DNA from: Capitella teleta
Taxonomy: Eukaryota; Annelida; Polychaeta; Capitellidae
Assembly (NCBI GenBank): GCA_000328365.1
Contig: KB292507.1
Coordinates: forward strand, 325,280 to 389,279
Reading direction: 5' to 3'
DNA length: 64,000 nucleotides
Of the stretch, positions 23,818 to 35,843 are shown one piece after another (position 1 is the stretch's first letter; every line of letters begins with the position of its first letter). A program made the translations under genes and the position numbers. The notes below the pieces were generated by a model. That model searched no databases. It was not told the DNA's origin and saw only the letters and a list, made by a program, of their open reading frames with translations.

Positions 23818-26783
23818 ATGAATGACAAAGATATGGTCACAGAGGCTGTTCTAGCAGCCTGCGACCAGAACCACTTAAGTAAACCGAAGTAAGTAATGAA
23901 ACTGGCGCACACATATCTTTATAATCTTATGGTAATTAGCAAACTTCAAAGCACATCATACATGATCATATATGTTAAATATCCATTTCAGGTCTCTGGA
24001 ATGTAGGGACACATCTGCCATGGTGCCATGCTCAGGGGAGCAGATCTCCAACATCAGAAACACGTCCGTCTACATTGCTCTATATGTTGCCACTCTGTTT
24101 GTCAATAAGGTGAATAAACAAATATTCATGGAGTTGCTCAAAAACATAGATTGTTTTTTTCTAAATTTTCAGTATGTGCTCAGTGTTCTGAACTTCACAT
24201 ATCCCACAATATTCCAAGGGTGAGTTTATTTAAAGAAAGAGTGAACCTTTTGTTCATTCAAAGATATTGAGCACTGGTCTATTTTGCGTGGAATGAAACG
24301 ATAACAATTGTGGTCAGCTCTGGTAGCTCAGTCAGCTGAGGTGTTTGACTGAGCAGCAACAAGCTGTGTGGTGTGGGTTCAAGTCCCACAGCTGGTATCC
24401 ACAAAAAAATCAATTTGCAATACAGTAAAACTCCTAAGAGCGCCACCCACTCAAAGTGGGGCTCATAGAGGATTGGGATTCCTTTGGCCTTTGACAAGAG
24501 TTAGGTTTCTTGTCTGCCCAATAGATGACCTCCCATGGAGTGTCTAGGAAAAATGGAACATGGTCAGATGCGAATTTTGATTTCATGCACAAGATTTCTT
24601 ATGCCAGTACATGTAATCCAATTATGCAATAAGTAAACTAATTCCAGTGCAATACAAATTGGACAAATATTTATTCATGGATCTCTGATAATCTTAATTG
24701 CAAAAATGGAGCAATTAATCTTGTATTTCAACACTGTCTTACCTCTCCAATAGATGGCAGTCCCTCGTTGGAGCCATTCTTCTCCGGATGCTAATAGGAA
24801 CCGGAAAGATCAACGTTGAAATCGCACAAATCTCTAGGTCAGTTCTCTGCATTAATGACTTTTTATTTGATTTGAAGTTGATTTATCTAGGTCACGAGTC
24901 ACGCCATGGCTGCCAGCTATGATGATGCATGTTCTAAGCATTTACTCAGGCTCAATCGCTCTCTCAAAAATTGTAAGCCAATGCAGGATATGATGCATCA
25001 CTTAAATGATTCTCTTCTTGCAGTCTGTTCCAGTTTTTATTTGCCTGCAAAACCTGACACTAGTCCTCACTGGTGTTGCTGAAATAATTGTCCATAAAAG
25101 AGTAGGTTGTCATGTTTATTATGTAAGCTTGCTAATCTTGAGATTTTTTGTTTTCAGTTTTATCTTGACATAAAAGTATTGCTGCTGTTTGTGCTATTGA
25201 GCTCCTCTCTATTCATCAGTATAACGGATCCACAAGTGAGCAGAGCTTCCTCTCTTCTGCATTGATTTTAATGATGCGTAAATTTCAGTTTGATTTCCAC
25301 GCTTATTGTTGGATGGCTGGCCATATCATATCAAGCGGTATGTGTTGTGTAATTTCTCAATTAATGTCTTTAAGGATGTCATTTATAATTTTGCACTTCA
25401 TTAATTCACTGACCATGTGTACAAATAATACAGGACAGCCTCTATTCAGTTTTGACTTATTCATAATCATAGTTGCATCCAATCGCATGTTCTGAAGCTT
25501 TTTTCTGCTCCTTTTCCACTGCTTGTACTGTTGCATACATCAAGTGTAAACTTTTGATATGAACTAATATATACATGTGTAATTATCTGGCATACCCCAA
25601 AAGGGACAAAACATTAGTAAGCACTTTACTCTCATTTGAAGTGTGTACCTAATGTTGTGATAAATAAGAATATTATAAGATGTAAGTCATGTAACAGGAA
25701 TTATCCCAGTCTCCAAGACTGTGTATACCGCCAGTCCGCCGCCAAATACTTCCAAGAGAGAGCCATGAGCCTGGCCTTTTTTTCTTTTATAGCATTTTTC
25801 CTCAAATGGTTATTTTTGGGAATTGAATTTTTCCTTCTGCTTTTCCCTCTCCCAGGATCTATCAATATCTACTACTACATACAGAGAAGCATTTTGCAGT
25901 TAACGTGAGTCATTTATTTCACATCCAGCTTGCATCCAAAATTTCAATTCCTCCAACTTCTCAGTGAACTTGAGCGTGTTTATCTCAACTACATTTACAG
26001 GTTTGTCTCATTTCACTAAGTGAAAACCAACAAACTCATATTGTTTTGTTTTTTTTATCCACCAGTTTTGCTGTGCTCCTACCCTGTACTTACTTCTTAG
26101 GTAGTATTCTAAACACATAACCCAATGTCCATGCATCTATACTACAAATGTGCCATTTTTTTATTTGATCTATTTTTTTTAAATTCAGTATCTAAATTGT
26201 AGCCATATTTCTGCATCCAACCTCGATATTATTATTATAATTTTTTTTTTTCTAACAGGAGATGCTATTCAGGCTCAACATTTTCAGTTTTGGTATTATT
26301 ACAAGTTCTACATCAGCTGTGTATTAAGGTTTATATCAATTCTATCTCTGTGTCATTTACCTGATTTTATCCTTATAATTTAGTGGGGTCTTTGGAGTCC
26401 TGCTCATCATTTCCCAGAATTACATACAGCATACTTCACCAAGCCCGCAAAAGACGTCCCTATCTGATATCAATGCCTTAGCTAAGGTTTGATTGTCTAT
26501 TTTATTTTTAAAGTATAGTGGATATTATTCTTTATAATTTTTCTTACAGATTGTAGCAGCTGGAATCTCAATTTTAGTTTTTGCTTTCACTCCTACGGCA
26601 CTCAATATTCCTTGGTTGGTGATGTTGAAAAAAAAGTGTTGATAATTCATTCGAGCTTTTTTCTTTCATACAAGGATTTTTGTGAATCTCTGCACGGGAA
26701 TGTTGCTGAAACAGAGTGAATTTGAACTCCCAAATGACCCCTCCCTGACCTCTGAGGAGAGGATGGAGGAATCAAATGTTTAA
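23818..26783 (+). CDS. TMEM241: TMEM241-like nucleotide-sugar transporter (SLC35D4)
   Basis: Fifteen exons: 23818-23888, 23992-24109, 24173-24219, 24754-24837, 24891-24972, 25024-25101, 25158-25235, 25289-25337, 25856-25904, 25965-26000, 26066-26100, 26259-26328, 26384-26486, 26550-26614, 26675-26783 (TAA); 357 aa, all junctions in phase. Landmarks shared with human TMEM241: LFVNKYVLSVLNFTYPTIFQ, GWQSLVGAILL, IYSGSIALSKISVPVF, LERVYLNYIY, GDAIQAQHFQFWYYYKFYIS and AAGISILVFAF. Multi-pass membrane protein of the drug/metabolite-transporter fold; the human protein is reported as a Golgi UDP-GlcNAc transporter. It is longer than human (296 aa) mainly by an N-terminal extension; the ATG at 23818 is the first in frame, but an alternative start is possible. 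Intron 3 holds a SINE. AATAAA lies at 27435-27440. Confidence 0.88.
24311..24410 (+). mobile_element. tRNA-derived SINE head (TMEM241 intron 3)
   Basis: It has an A-box-like TGGTAGCTCAGT (24321-24332), a B box GGTTCAAGTCC (24376-24386) and a well-paired T-arm (GTGGG...CCCAC). The acceptor ends do not pair properly and no clean anticodon arm forms, so it is not a working tRNA. A SINE or tRNA relic is the best reading. Confidence 0.6.
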
Positions 26784-28757
26784 TGATTGATTATTTATCT
26801 ATTATTTCTGATTTCACAAGATACTTCAGTGCAAAACCAGCTTTTTATATCTTGAGAAAAGTAGCTGTCTGTCACATTGCCAAATATCATATTCATTTGA
26901 TACAGTTGCAAATTAAGTCATAACAGACATTATTTATGTTGTAAATAACTTGAAATCAATGATAGTGAATCAACCATTATGAAATCATAAGTTCAAATCC
27001 TCAAGCTTACTTAACTAAGATATCAACATTATATAAGAGTGGCTGTAGAATAATTGATTCAACCTGGTGGTTAATCATTGTGGGAAATTTCTTTTTTAAT
27101 GCTTATTGCAATTGGACAGTCTAACTGTGTGTATGTTGCTACTGATATTCAGTGTGTTGATGACTACGATCAAAGTATTTCTTTTTTTGGTAAATGCTCA
27201 GAGAATCATTAATTGATAATCTTATGTAGGTTTTTGGGGGATATAATTATATTAATAACAACTGGTCACATTTGCTGTATAATTCTTAGGAAATTATTTT
27301 TGTTCTGTGATTGTTTAATCTTCTCCTGATTATTAACTAGAGGTTTACGCATTGGTTTTTATGTAAAACTGGATTGTGTTTTTGACTTTATTTTTCTTTT
27401 TTTTCTGATCATTCCATTTGAGGGTTCGTTGTTGAATAAATAGATTTATTTTTATTTACTTTCTGGTGTGTTTATCTTCTGTATTTATCTTACAAAATGA
27501 TCAACTTATTAATACTTATGTACGGTATTTAGAACTCTTTCTGTGCGTTTAACCTTTTTGGTTAGACTTAGTGGCATTGAGCCTTTTTAACATATAATTG
27601 TCAATAGATTTAAATTATTAAATTACATATGCATGTATGATGTGCAATTGGAATTATATCTGTGGAATTTAATGCCTGAGGCATTTTTTGTTAGCTCCAT
27701 CTGTTCATTTGATCGATAAATACAATTAATTTGATTAATTAACTGGGACTAAGAACAGAAACATACCGGGTAATTGCACATAGAGCTCATTGTTACAGAG
27801 TGGGCCAAAAGTAGTCTATCTACTCCATGTTAAAAACGCACTTGAGCGATGTCTTAGATGTCTTAATTATGCATTCAATGAAGCTTATCCATGGTCCGGG
27901 GGCCCTGTTTGCCGCCAAAAGTGGAAACATCGCGGAGATGAGTGTACTCTGTTAATTGGGTTAATTAATGTTGATGATATGGAATAAGAATGATAGGAAT
28001 ATAGCAGCATGACATGTTATACTAACCATACCAAGTATGTATTTCTCTTATCTTTGTGTGAATTTTACATTGCGATCTGTTTTGTAACACTCTCAGAAAT
28101 GCGTAGCACCATTGGAAAGCATTCAGATCTTTAACATGGAGTAGATAAGACTACATTTGACTCACTCTGTGTAATTATTTTCCTGGATTAACTATAAATG
28201 GTGTATCTACAAACGCCAATACACCCTGCGTGCATGTATGTTTTAAATTTAAACATGTATGTTTGTTAGCGACAGGATGGTCCAGGCGGTCATTATTTTA
28301 ATGTGCATGCATCGCTGTTGTCGGACCATCCCACATCCATTTGTAATCACCATTATGTCTGGATTTCAAATAAAAGACGCTGGGGAAGGAACACGAGCAG
28401 ATACCATTTTGAGTGAGACTGAGCGGGCAACTCAGTAGCAGGGATTCGAGACCCCTCTCGCGTTCGGACCCAGCCCAGTTAAGACGTGCATCCTGTTTTA
28501 ACAGTTGTTGGTTCATCCTTACTGACTCTGTTTCAAGAAATTCTCGGTCAGGGACCGAACCTGAAAATCTGAAGAAAGCTTGAAGTACCGGGGGTACTCA
28601 AACTGTTCAATGTGCTCCAAAACTGTTTGGAGCGATCCAGTCATAATTATTAACATCCTTGGGTCGAAATGCGAAAAAGTGCGTTATGAGTTCAGATAAT
28701 AATATACGAAGTTGAACATTATGATCATCAGTGTTAGTTTCGTGCAAATCTGTGGAA
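26784..28757. other. Intergenic region between TMEM241 and GTF2H2
   Basis: The first 650 bp are the probable 3'UTR of the transporter gene (AATAAA at 27435-27440). A MITE sits at 27796-28169. The last stretch, about 28200-28757, should include the GTF2H2 promoter; a minus-strand 72-codon frame there has no support. Confidence 0.5.
27796..28169. mobile_element. MITE with about 45-bp terminal inverted repeats
   Basis: The left arm starts CAGAGTGGGCCAAAAGTAGT and runs to CTACTCCATGTTAAA. The right arm, reverse-complemented, starts CAGAGTGAGTCAAATGTAGT and ends in the same CTACTCCATGTTAAA. The centre, about 280 bp, has no coding capacity. The long TIRs beginning CAGAGTG and a TTA/TA-type flank suggest a Tc1/mariner-like origin, but the flank on the right is imperfect. 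Confidence 0.75.
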
Positions 28758-31700
28758 ATGGATGAAGAAAAAGAATACACCTGGGAGACCGAATACGAAC
28801 GCACATGGTATGATTTATAGAGTTCAGTATAATATAGTGAGTATTGTGTATCATTCGGTACATATATCACTCTGAGTTATGTTCTCAAAAACTCTGTTTA
28901 ATGCCGTGGTTTTGATACCCGAATGTAGTTGAGCGATAATGGGATGTTTTCCAATAGTAAATCACATTGACAAAACTGTGTGATTATTAATTATAATTGA
29001 TAATGCCAGTATCTCTAATAACTTCATCTGTGATAATGGGATTTAAGTTAAGTTTCCCTCCAATATATGTTGATAGATTTGAAGATGACCCCCTTTCATC
29101 AATAACATGGTATGCTAAGTTTTGACTAATATGATATTTCAATTATTGTTCCCTTTAAAAAAAAAAAATGAAAAATTTTATTAATGATTAATGAATTTTA
29201 ATGAAATATTATGAACTGATCATGAAGTGATATGTGGCATCTTTTTCTTTCAGGGAAGCGTTGAAGGAGGATGATGATGGGTCTCTTCAAGCCGCAGTGG
29301 ATGATGTCATCCATCGTGCCAAGCGACGCAGAGCCCTTCTCCGCGATCCAAATGTTCGGCTTGGCATGGTCCGTACTTTGAGTGATCCGCTCTCCTAAAT
29401 ATAAAAACAATTTCTTCTCCAGATGCGACATTTGTTTATTGTAGTTGACTTATCAACATCAATGGAAGATCAAGATCTGAGACCAAATCGCCTGTTTGCA
29501 TCCCTCAAAGTGATTAATTTTGTGAAATTGTTTAATTTATATGCAATGTATATATTTATATTTTAAGCTTCTGGAAAAGTTTGTTGAAGAATTTTTCGAT
29601 CAGAACCCCATTAGCCAGCTTGGTATTTTGACAACCAGCAACAAAAGAGCAGATAAACTAACAGAACTTGGAGGTGAGTGTTTTTTCAACTTTGAAATCC
29701 ATCCAATTGAGTTTAATTTTGAGTGCAGGTAACCCAAAGCGCCACATACAAGCCCTGCGTGGCCTCAAGGAGCGAGCGTGCATTGGGGAACCATCTCTGC
29801 AGAATGCATTAGACCTTGCGGCTCAAACGCTCAAGTATACAAATCAACAGACCAATATGCTGACATGCAGCATTCTTCTCACTTTCTCAGGCACATGCCG
29901 GGCCACAGCAGCCGAGAGGTTTTAATAGTATTCGGGAGCCTGACTACCTGTGACCCTGGAAGCATTATTGACACCATCCAGGTACTGTATTTACGAGTAC
30001 ATATGGGTCATCAAAACTCATGATTTTAATACAGAGCATGAAAGCGAACAATGTTCAGGTCTCAATTATCGGTCTGGCTGCTGATGTACGCATTTGTCGT
30101 AAAATTTGTCACGATACGCAAGGTATTTAGTTTTGTCTGTACTTTGGATGATTGAATTTGTGCACAGGACAATACCATGTTATTGTGGATGAACCGCACT
30201 TCAAAGAACTTCTTAATCAGCAAGTGACGCCTCCGAATGCAACGGTTGGGGATCCACTTCTTGTATCAGTATCACCTTTTCTTCTGTTTTCAGAGCAGCA
30301 CAGAGTCATCACTCATCCGTATGGGTTGGTTATGATGCTTATTGTGCTGCGTTGTATCAAAATTATTTGGTCTCAGGTTTTCCACGCCATGAACAGGGAC
30401 AGCAGCCATCAATGTGCAACTGGTATGCATATTTCACTCCTTAATTCTTAGATTTATTACTCTATAATTATGCTGTTTCACTAAACTCAATTAAGACTGG
30501 GTTTTCCTGTGGGGTGATAAACATTACTACCTGTGCTATTATTCATTCTTAGTTGTACATAATGTAGAATGCAGAACGCACGTCTTCACTGTTTTTCAAA
30601 TTTTTGCGGAATCTAATTATCACTGTCGAGCAAGACCGAGAATATTGATTGCTCTTGCAGCGAAAATCTCTTGTTGCTCTCTCAAATAAACTGTATTTCA
30701 TATATATTCAGAAGTTTTTTTAATTACCTCTTAACCTGTGGAAATGTAAATTAAATTTTAAACTAAATAAGATAAAATAGTTCATATTACAAACAAGTTA
30801 AAATAATTGATTTATAAAAAAAATGCCCTGGAATTGTTTCTGTCAACATGGTTCTTTCTCCTCAGTCACTTGGAGAGCAGTTCGAGCGAGGGTTTCAGCA
30901 CTGGGGGTTACTTCTGTCCTCAGTGCCGCAGCAAATATTGTGAACTTCCTGTTGAATGCCGAGCGTGTGGTGAGTCTGCAGACGCCTCTTTTCTCTCTGC
31001 GCACGGCCGTCATTTCAGGTCTGACGCTGGTGTCTGCTCCTCACCTTGCTCGCTCTTACCATCATCTCTTCCTGTTGGAGCCATTCAATGAAGTACGCAC
31101 AGAAGTCGCCATCTTTCACAAGGAGAAACGGTAAAATATTTAGAAATGACGGTTTCCATGCGGCTGGCCACAGTAATGCTACGACCGGGTAACTCTTAAG
31201 GGCTGGCAGAGTGAGCACAGCATAGAAATTGTCTTGAGAGCATATTTATTTCTCGGAATGAAATGAGACTGTGACTGCCACCAATCAACGCAAAGCATTT
31301 CGCCCAACGCACATTTATTCGTAAGGCAAGAAGCCAATTAAAACAAATAATCATGAAGTAATTTTTCACCAAATGTGAATACAATTACAAATACAGTAGT
31401 ACCTGCGAATAACGAACACACCTCTAGCGAACAGTCTTCTCTAACGAACGATTTTCTTTGGATGCAACTCACTCCCATGTTAACCAATAGGAAATCACTC
31501 CTGAGTAGCGAACACCCCGAAACGCGAACAACGAACACCCCCCTCAGAAATAAAATATTTAAATTTGACATTTTTTCAATTAAAAGATAATAAAATCTTA
31601 TGGCAAATGCACACAGCACACTATTAACAATGTTCTACAGTGTTTAGCGGGTATATAGGTTGCTGTAATTATACATGCGAGCTGTTGTTGTGTGCCTGTT

Positions 31701-34670
31701 CGCTGTTCGCAAGTTAATAGAATTCCGCTGAGACGGCCGTGTGCGCGGCGCTTATAACACCTGAAGGGTGGTTTTTAAAGGCTTGTAAGGTATTTTAAAT
31801 GATTAAGGCTGATATGTATGTTATGTTGCACTTCATACGAGAATAAATTGCGGTCATAATTATGCTTACACAGTAGAAACGGAAAAAAAACTGGGTGAAG
31901 TCAATGGGCGGGGCTTAACTTTAACCTGTCAAATCAGCCAATCGTCGTTGAGATAATATTTTGGAGTAAGCACGTGGTCACTCGACGGCGCTAAAAGTTA
32001 ATGCAGCAAACAGAGGCAATCTCCCCCGAGGTGCATGCCGACTCGCGAGCGCTGGCTCAGCGGCGGAGTCGAGAAAAGTTGTTCGAAAAAATCATGAATG
32101 CCCCCAGAAAGCAGATGCTGATTACAGATTTTATTGAAAGATAAATGATTCAATAAACTATGTATAAACATTATACTTCATGGCTGTTATTGTTCATTGC
32201 TGAATTGATGCAAAGCTAGCATAAGTTACCATAGTGACCTAATTTTACCCAACCATGATTAACGAACACCTCGAACTACGAACACTTTTTTTTTTGATCC
32301 AGCACTGTTTGTTATTCGCAGGTACTACTGTAGTTGTGATTGTCATTTTTCTTCTCCAGAGTTCATTTTCGATATATTGCGGGAGAATTAGTTGATGTAG
32401 TCAGCTATGAATATGTTTCAAATAGGCTTGGGCGATATTTTCAATAATTACTCAACTCGATATCGATAACTTTCCTCATCGGAATTTTTTTTTTTTTCTC
32501 TCTCTTTGCAAAATTATGTTACTTCAAGATTCTGAAACACATTTCCATAATAAATTTTAACCACAAGTTCAATTATGAACAATCGCGAGGTCTGTTTTAA
32601 AATCAGTACATGACCCAAATTAATAGATGCACTATACAGTGAAACCCTGCTAACTCGAAAACGGATAACTCGAACATCCCTCTTTGTCGTAGTGTTTTCA
32701 AAGTCCCGACGACTCCCCTATACTTTAGCATTACAGATTGCTCGGATTCCTCAAACACCGCTTTGTCGAAAAACCCTGTTTCTCGAACATATTTTTTGGT
32801 CCCTTGAGCAAAATCAAATCGTATTCGTGGTAGTTTTTTTTTAGATAAAAATATTGTTTCGCTAATTGCAATTAACGCAACACTGTTTGCTGTTTTGGAC
32901 AATCCTTTGCAAACAGAGATCGACTCGTGTGTCACCGCTCGCATTGTTTTCATTTTTTGTTCATGTGTTGGCAGCTTAAAAATATTCTAGGGTAGGTCAT
33001 TACGCTATCATAACGTATTTGAGATCAATACGCTATCATACCTTCATCGCATAGATCATAAGTTACTAAAATATTGAGAATTTGAAAACCCTGATTCGTC
33101 AAAAACTCTTCCTCGAAGTGTTTTCGACGGTTTCTTCAAGTTCGAGTTAGCGTGGTTTCACTGTATGTAAGATTTTACAAAGGGCAAAACTGAGGAATAT
33201 TGTGGGTTTGAATACCTCTGCATTCAGCCTGCTTGGGGTATTTTCAGCTCACCTGGAAATATTAAAGCTTCAATATTTTATTATATTTAACTGAACATCC
33301 TATACTATATTGCCATTAAGACTTAAGAGGCTAACCTAAGACTAGAAATTCTAGAAACACATGCCATGGAGAGGTGGCTCAGAGGTATAAAAATCCAGTT
33401 CACTTTTCTTGCAATACATGTATGAAGTATTTGTGCTAAGCCTAAGGTTCATCCAAGTTGTTTAACTGCATTTCAAGATTTTCATCCCATGGTGACTTAG
33501 AGCAATCTGTCAATTACAATTTTTCATTGGTACTTTGAATCATACAAAAATTGAAATTCAAATAACAGATTTAATTTTGGTTTTATCTCCAGTAAGTTGG
33601 TAGGTCTTTATGAAATCCTCAATCTCTGTTGTCATTCAGATGATTCACCGAACAGCAAACAATTTCCATCAAATTGACTGAATGTTGTCATTTTACCAAA
33701 GCATACCATGTTATTTGTGTATGCCCCTAATTATAAAATATTATGTAACATAATCAGATCTGCTGATATCACTGCTGCACTGATGCAATTTTACACAAAG
33801 GGTTTGTCTTGTCTGGAATTGAAATATCTTTACATTTGTGGCTCAATTCAGATGTAATTTGTGCACTTTTACTCTGACTCAATGTCTGACCTTTCTCCCC
33901 TAAAGCAGTGATGTGATAAGTCATTGAAAGCTTATAACTGCATAACAGCAAAATGTTGGCCAAGGTCAAGTTCATCGAATATGAGATTTTAACATAATTT
34001 TCTCGTTCAACATCTTCCATTTTTGTTCAGCAAAATCGAAAAAAGAAAGATTGACATTGTTATCTCAGTACACACTCTGACACGTTATTGCGTATGATAC
34101 AACACAAAACACTCGCCTTCACAAGTTTTTTGTGTGATTGAATATGATTTCATTGCTCAGTGCTTATCCACTATTGTTTATTCCTGGATATAAAAGCCGC
34201 AACTTGGGTAATGAATACTAATGATTGTCTCTTTTTGATATTTTACACCAACATTTTTCGAAAGCATGTTCTTGATGACCATGCAATGAAAAGTCAATAA
34301 TCAATTCACAGGACATTTATTGTGACCACAATTCCTGGAATTCCTCTCTTGTGGTCTTCATTAATACATATGTAGTAGGATTCGGTCGATTGCTTGCAAG
34401 CAATTAATAATTTCTCTATTTTTAAACATTTGCATGTAACATATTCATCTTGATTTCAGAATCTGCTACAGCTGTCAATCCCAACTCAACGACCCAATGG
34501 TGAGGGTGCTTAAACTGCTCATCTCTCCTTCAAATGGTTCTGTTTTGCAGTCGTACCAATGCAGCAAGTGCCGCCAGGTGTTTTGCGTGGACTGTGATCT
34601 GTTTGTGCACGAAACTTTACATTCATGTCCTGGATGCAGTTCCTCAAGGAAACCGAGATACTCTGAATAA
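28758..34670 (+). CDS. GTF2H2: TFIIH p44 subunit (general transcription factor IIH subunit 2)
   Basis: Fourteen exons: 28758-28807, 29254-29368, 29423-29509, 29568-29673, 29729-29834, 29891-29981, 30035-30122, 30168-30244, 30294-30324, 30377-30422, 30866-30969, 31019-31130, 34460-34499, 34551-34670 (TAA); 390 aa (human 395). Landmarks: [14 protein letters not shown], the Ssl1 vWA-like domain [91 protein letters not shown], and the C-terminal zinc-binding [24 protein letters not shown]. p44 is a core TFIIH subunit that stimulates the XPD helicase in transcription initiation and nucleotide-excision repair in the nucleus. Intron 12 is 3.3 kb because of two pogo-like insertions. The gene appears intact. 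Confidence 0.96.
31394..32330. mobile_element. pogo-like DNA transposon remnant (GTF2H2 intron 12)
   Basis: Terminal inverted repeats: left CAGTAGTACCTGCGAATAAC, right end the reverse complement, ending GTTATTCGCAGGTACTACTG. TA flanks both ends, as in pogo/Tc1-mariner target duplications. About 940 bp; GAAC/CGAACA words recur near both ends. I see no transposase frame, so it is non-autonomous or badly decayed. Confidence 0.75.
32637..33163 (-). mobile_element. pogo-like short element, same family as 57270-58274
   Basis: Ends CAGTGAAACCCTGCTAACTC and, reverse-complemented, CAGTGAAACCACGCTAACTC; TA on both flanks. The first 200 bp match, in reverse orientation, the right part of the element at 57270-58274 (ACTCGAAAACGGATAACTCG, TCAAAGTCCCGACGACTCCC and CCCTTGAGCAAAATC). 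At 527 bp it is an internally deleted derivative. Confidence 0.8.
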
Positions 34671-34685
34671 TTCATTCCTTTTGAA

Positions 34686-34691
34686 ATTAAA
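34686..34691 (+). terminator. Putative polyadenylation signal of GTF2H2 (ATTAAA)
   Basis: ATTAAA begins 15 nt past the GTF2H2 stop codon; no AATAAA is nearer. The 3' end would then fall at about 34700-34720, very close to the 3' end of the converging gene. Confidence 0.35.
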
Positions 34692-34751
34692 AAAAGATAT
34701 TTTCTTCTTTTTTCAAAATATAACAATTTCCACTTGATTCATAATGTTCTT

Positions 34752-35843
34752 TTATTTAATTATAGTTGTATTAATATTAGTTTTACGAGACAGCATTTGG
34801 AAAGTGGGTTTCCGCACGAGTGTCTTAAATCCGGACATTTTCTCGTATTCCTCAAAATACTTCCCTCTCTCAAATGGAATGTAACCATCCCGCGTCGTGA
34901 CAATGACGCGTCCTTGTTCGTCGCGCTTGGTGCCGATCCTTGCGCGCGTCGTGGTCGTTAGCGCCCATGGCACACCGTTTGGATGCAAGCGCTGAATCAG
35001 CTCCTTGTTGTAGCCACCATCTGGACGGTAAGGCCGGAAATGCCGCTGCTTCAGATGCAGAACTTTATTCGTAGCTGTTAAATCCACGGTCATCATACCA
35101 TGGTAGCGTGCCATCAGGACGAGGTAGTTGTCAACAGCGACTCTGCCAACAACCAGATCCGGTACTCTGTCCCACGGGAAGCCGTTTCGCAGGGTTAAGA
35201 AGTAATCCTGCGCGTCGGATTTTGCTAGCGTGCTTCGGTTCTGCGCCCACATGGACTGGGGGTTCTGTGTTAGCTCGAATAAGGCACTACTGCTGTTAAA
35301 GGCAAGGTCACTCCGCCGGCCTAGTACGAAAGGCTTTGTGTAATCTGCATCACTTACGTTCGGGTTAGAGTTCATGAAAGCAGTCACAGCTCGAATGTTC
35401 TCCACAAGACTCTCGCTAAACAACAAGTCTCCGTTTGCGAAGCAATAGAAATGGCTATCGATGAGGTTATACGCTGATTCGAACATGGCTTTGATAAATG
35501 GCGTTCCCCTCGCATTCACTGCAGGCACGCGTTTCACTACCCAACCATGCCGAAGAGCTTCCTCGACCGCCCAGCCTGAACCTGTGGTGGTGAAGAGCAC
35601 TGGTTGGACGGCTGGGCGTAAGGTTGCCCAATTGTGAATTACTAACCGAGTGACGGGTTCACGGAGGGCGTCTGAAGCGAATGTCGTGAATAACGTGATA
35701 ACGGGCTTTTCGCGCACATCAGCTAAAGAAGCCAGAGTCAGTTTCGTCATAATTGTTGATATCCATAGAACTTGATAGACGAGTACTCCGGAGAGGAACG
35801 CACGGAACAGAAGCAGAACTCCCCTCCTTGTTGATGGTCTCAT
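34752..35843 (-). CDS. Intronless type II membrane glycosyltransferase-like protein
   Basis: Single exon of 363 aa. A basic start (MRPSTRRG) is followed by a hydrophobic segment at about residues 9-32 (VLLLFRAFLSGVLVYQVLWI), a signal-anchor typical of Golgi enzymes. The luminal part has PVITLFTTF at its front, FYCFANGDLLFSESLVENI (a DxD-like N-G-D centre, as in GT-A folds) and VVGRVAVDNYLVLMA, like the 'GR..WDNWL' motif of several nucleotide-sugar transferases. N-glycosylation sequons (NVS, NSS, NRS) occur. I cannot assign donor or acceptor. It converges on GTF2H2: the stops are 81 bp apart, and an AATAAA overlaps this gene's stop codon (ATTAAATAAAAG). Absence of introns contrasts with its neighbour and may reflect retrocopying or a naturally intronless family. 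Confidence 0.72.
   Translation of the reverse strand: MRPSTRRGVLLLFRAFLSGVLVYQVLWISTIMTKLTLASLADVREKPVITLFTTFASDALREPVTRLVIHNWATLRPAVQPVLFTTTGSGWAVEEALRHGWVVKRVPAVNARGTPFIKAMFESAYNLIDSHFYCFANGDLLFSESLVENIRAVTAFMNSNPNVSDADYTKPFVLGRRSDLAFNSSSALFELTQNPQSMWAQNRSTLAKSDAQDYFLTLRNGFPWDRVPDLVVGRVAVDNYLVLMARYHGMMTVDLTATNKVLHLKQRHFRPYRPDGGYNKELIQRLHPNGVPWALTTTTRARIGTKRDEQGRVIVTTRDGYIPFERGKYFEEYEKMSGFKTLVRKPTFQMLSRKTNINTTIIK

Noticed and set aside
24311-24410. Functional tRNA gene
   Set aside because: A and B boxes are present, but the acceptor stem does not pair and the anticodon arm is unclear; a SINE or tRNA relic fits better.
25636-25908. Long open frame as one TMEM241 exon
   Set aside because: Only the last part (25856-25904) continues the family sequence in phase; the rest reads through an intron.
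30807-31134. Overlapping long frames as separate genes
   Set aside because: They are read-through of two GTF2H2 exons and the intron between; spliced exons match p44 exactly in order.
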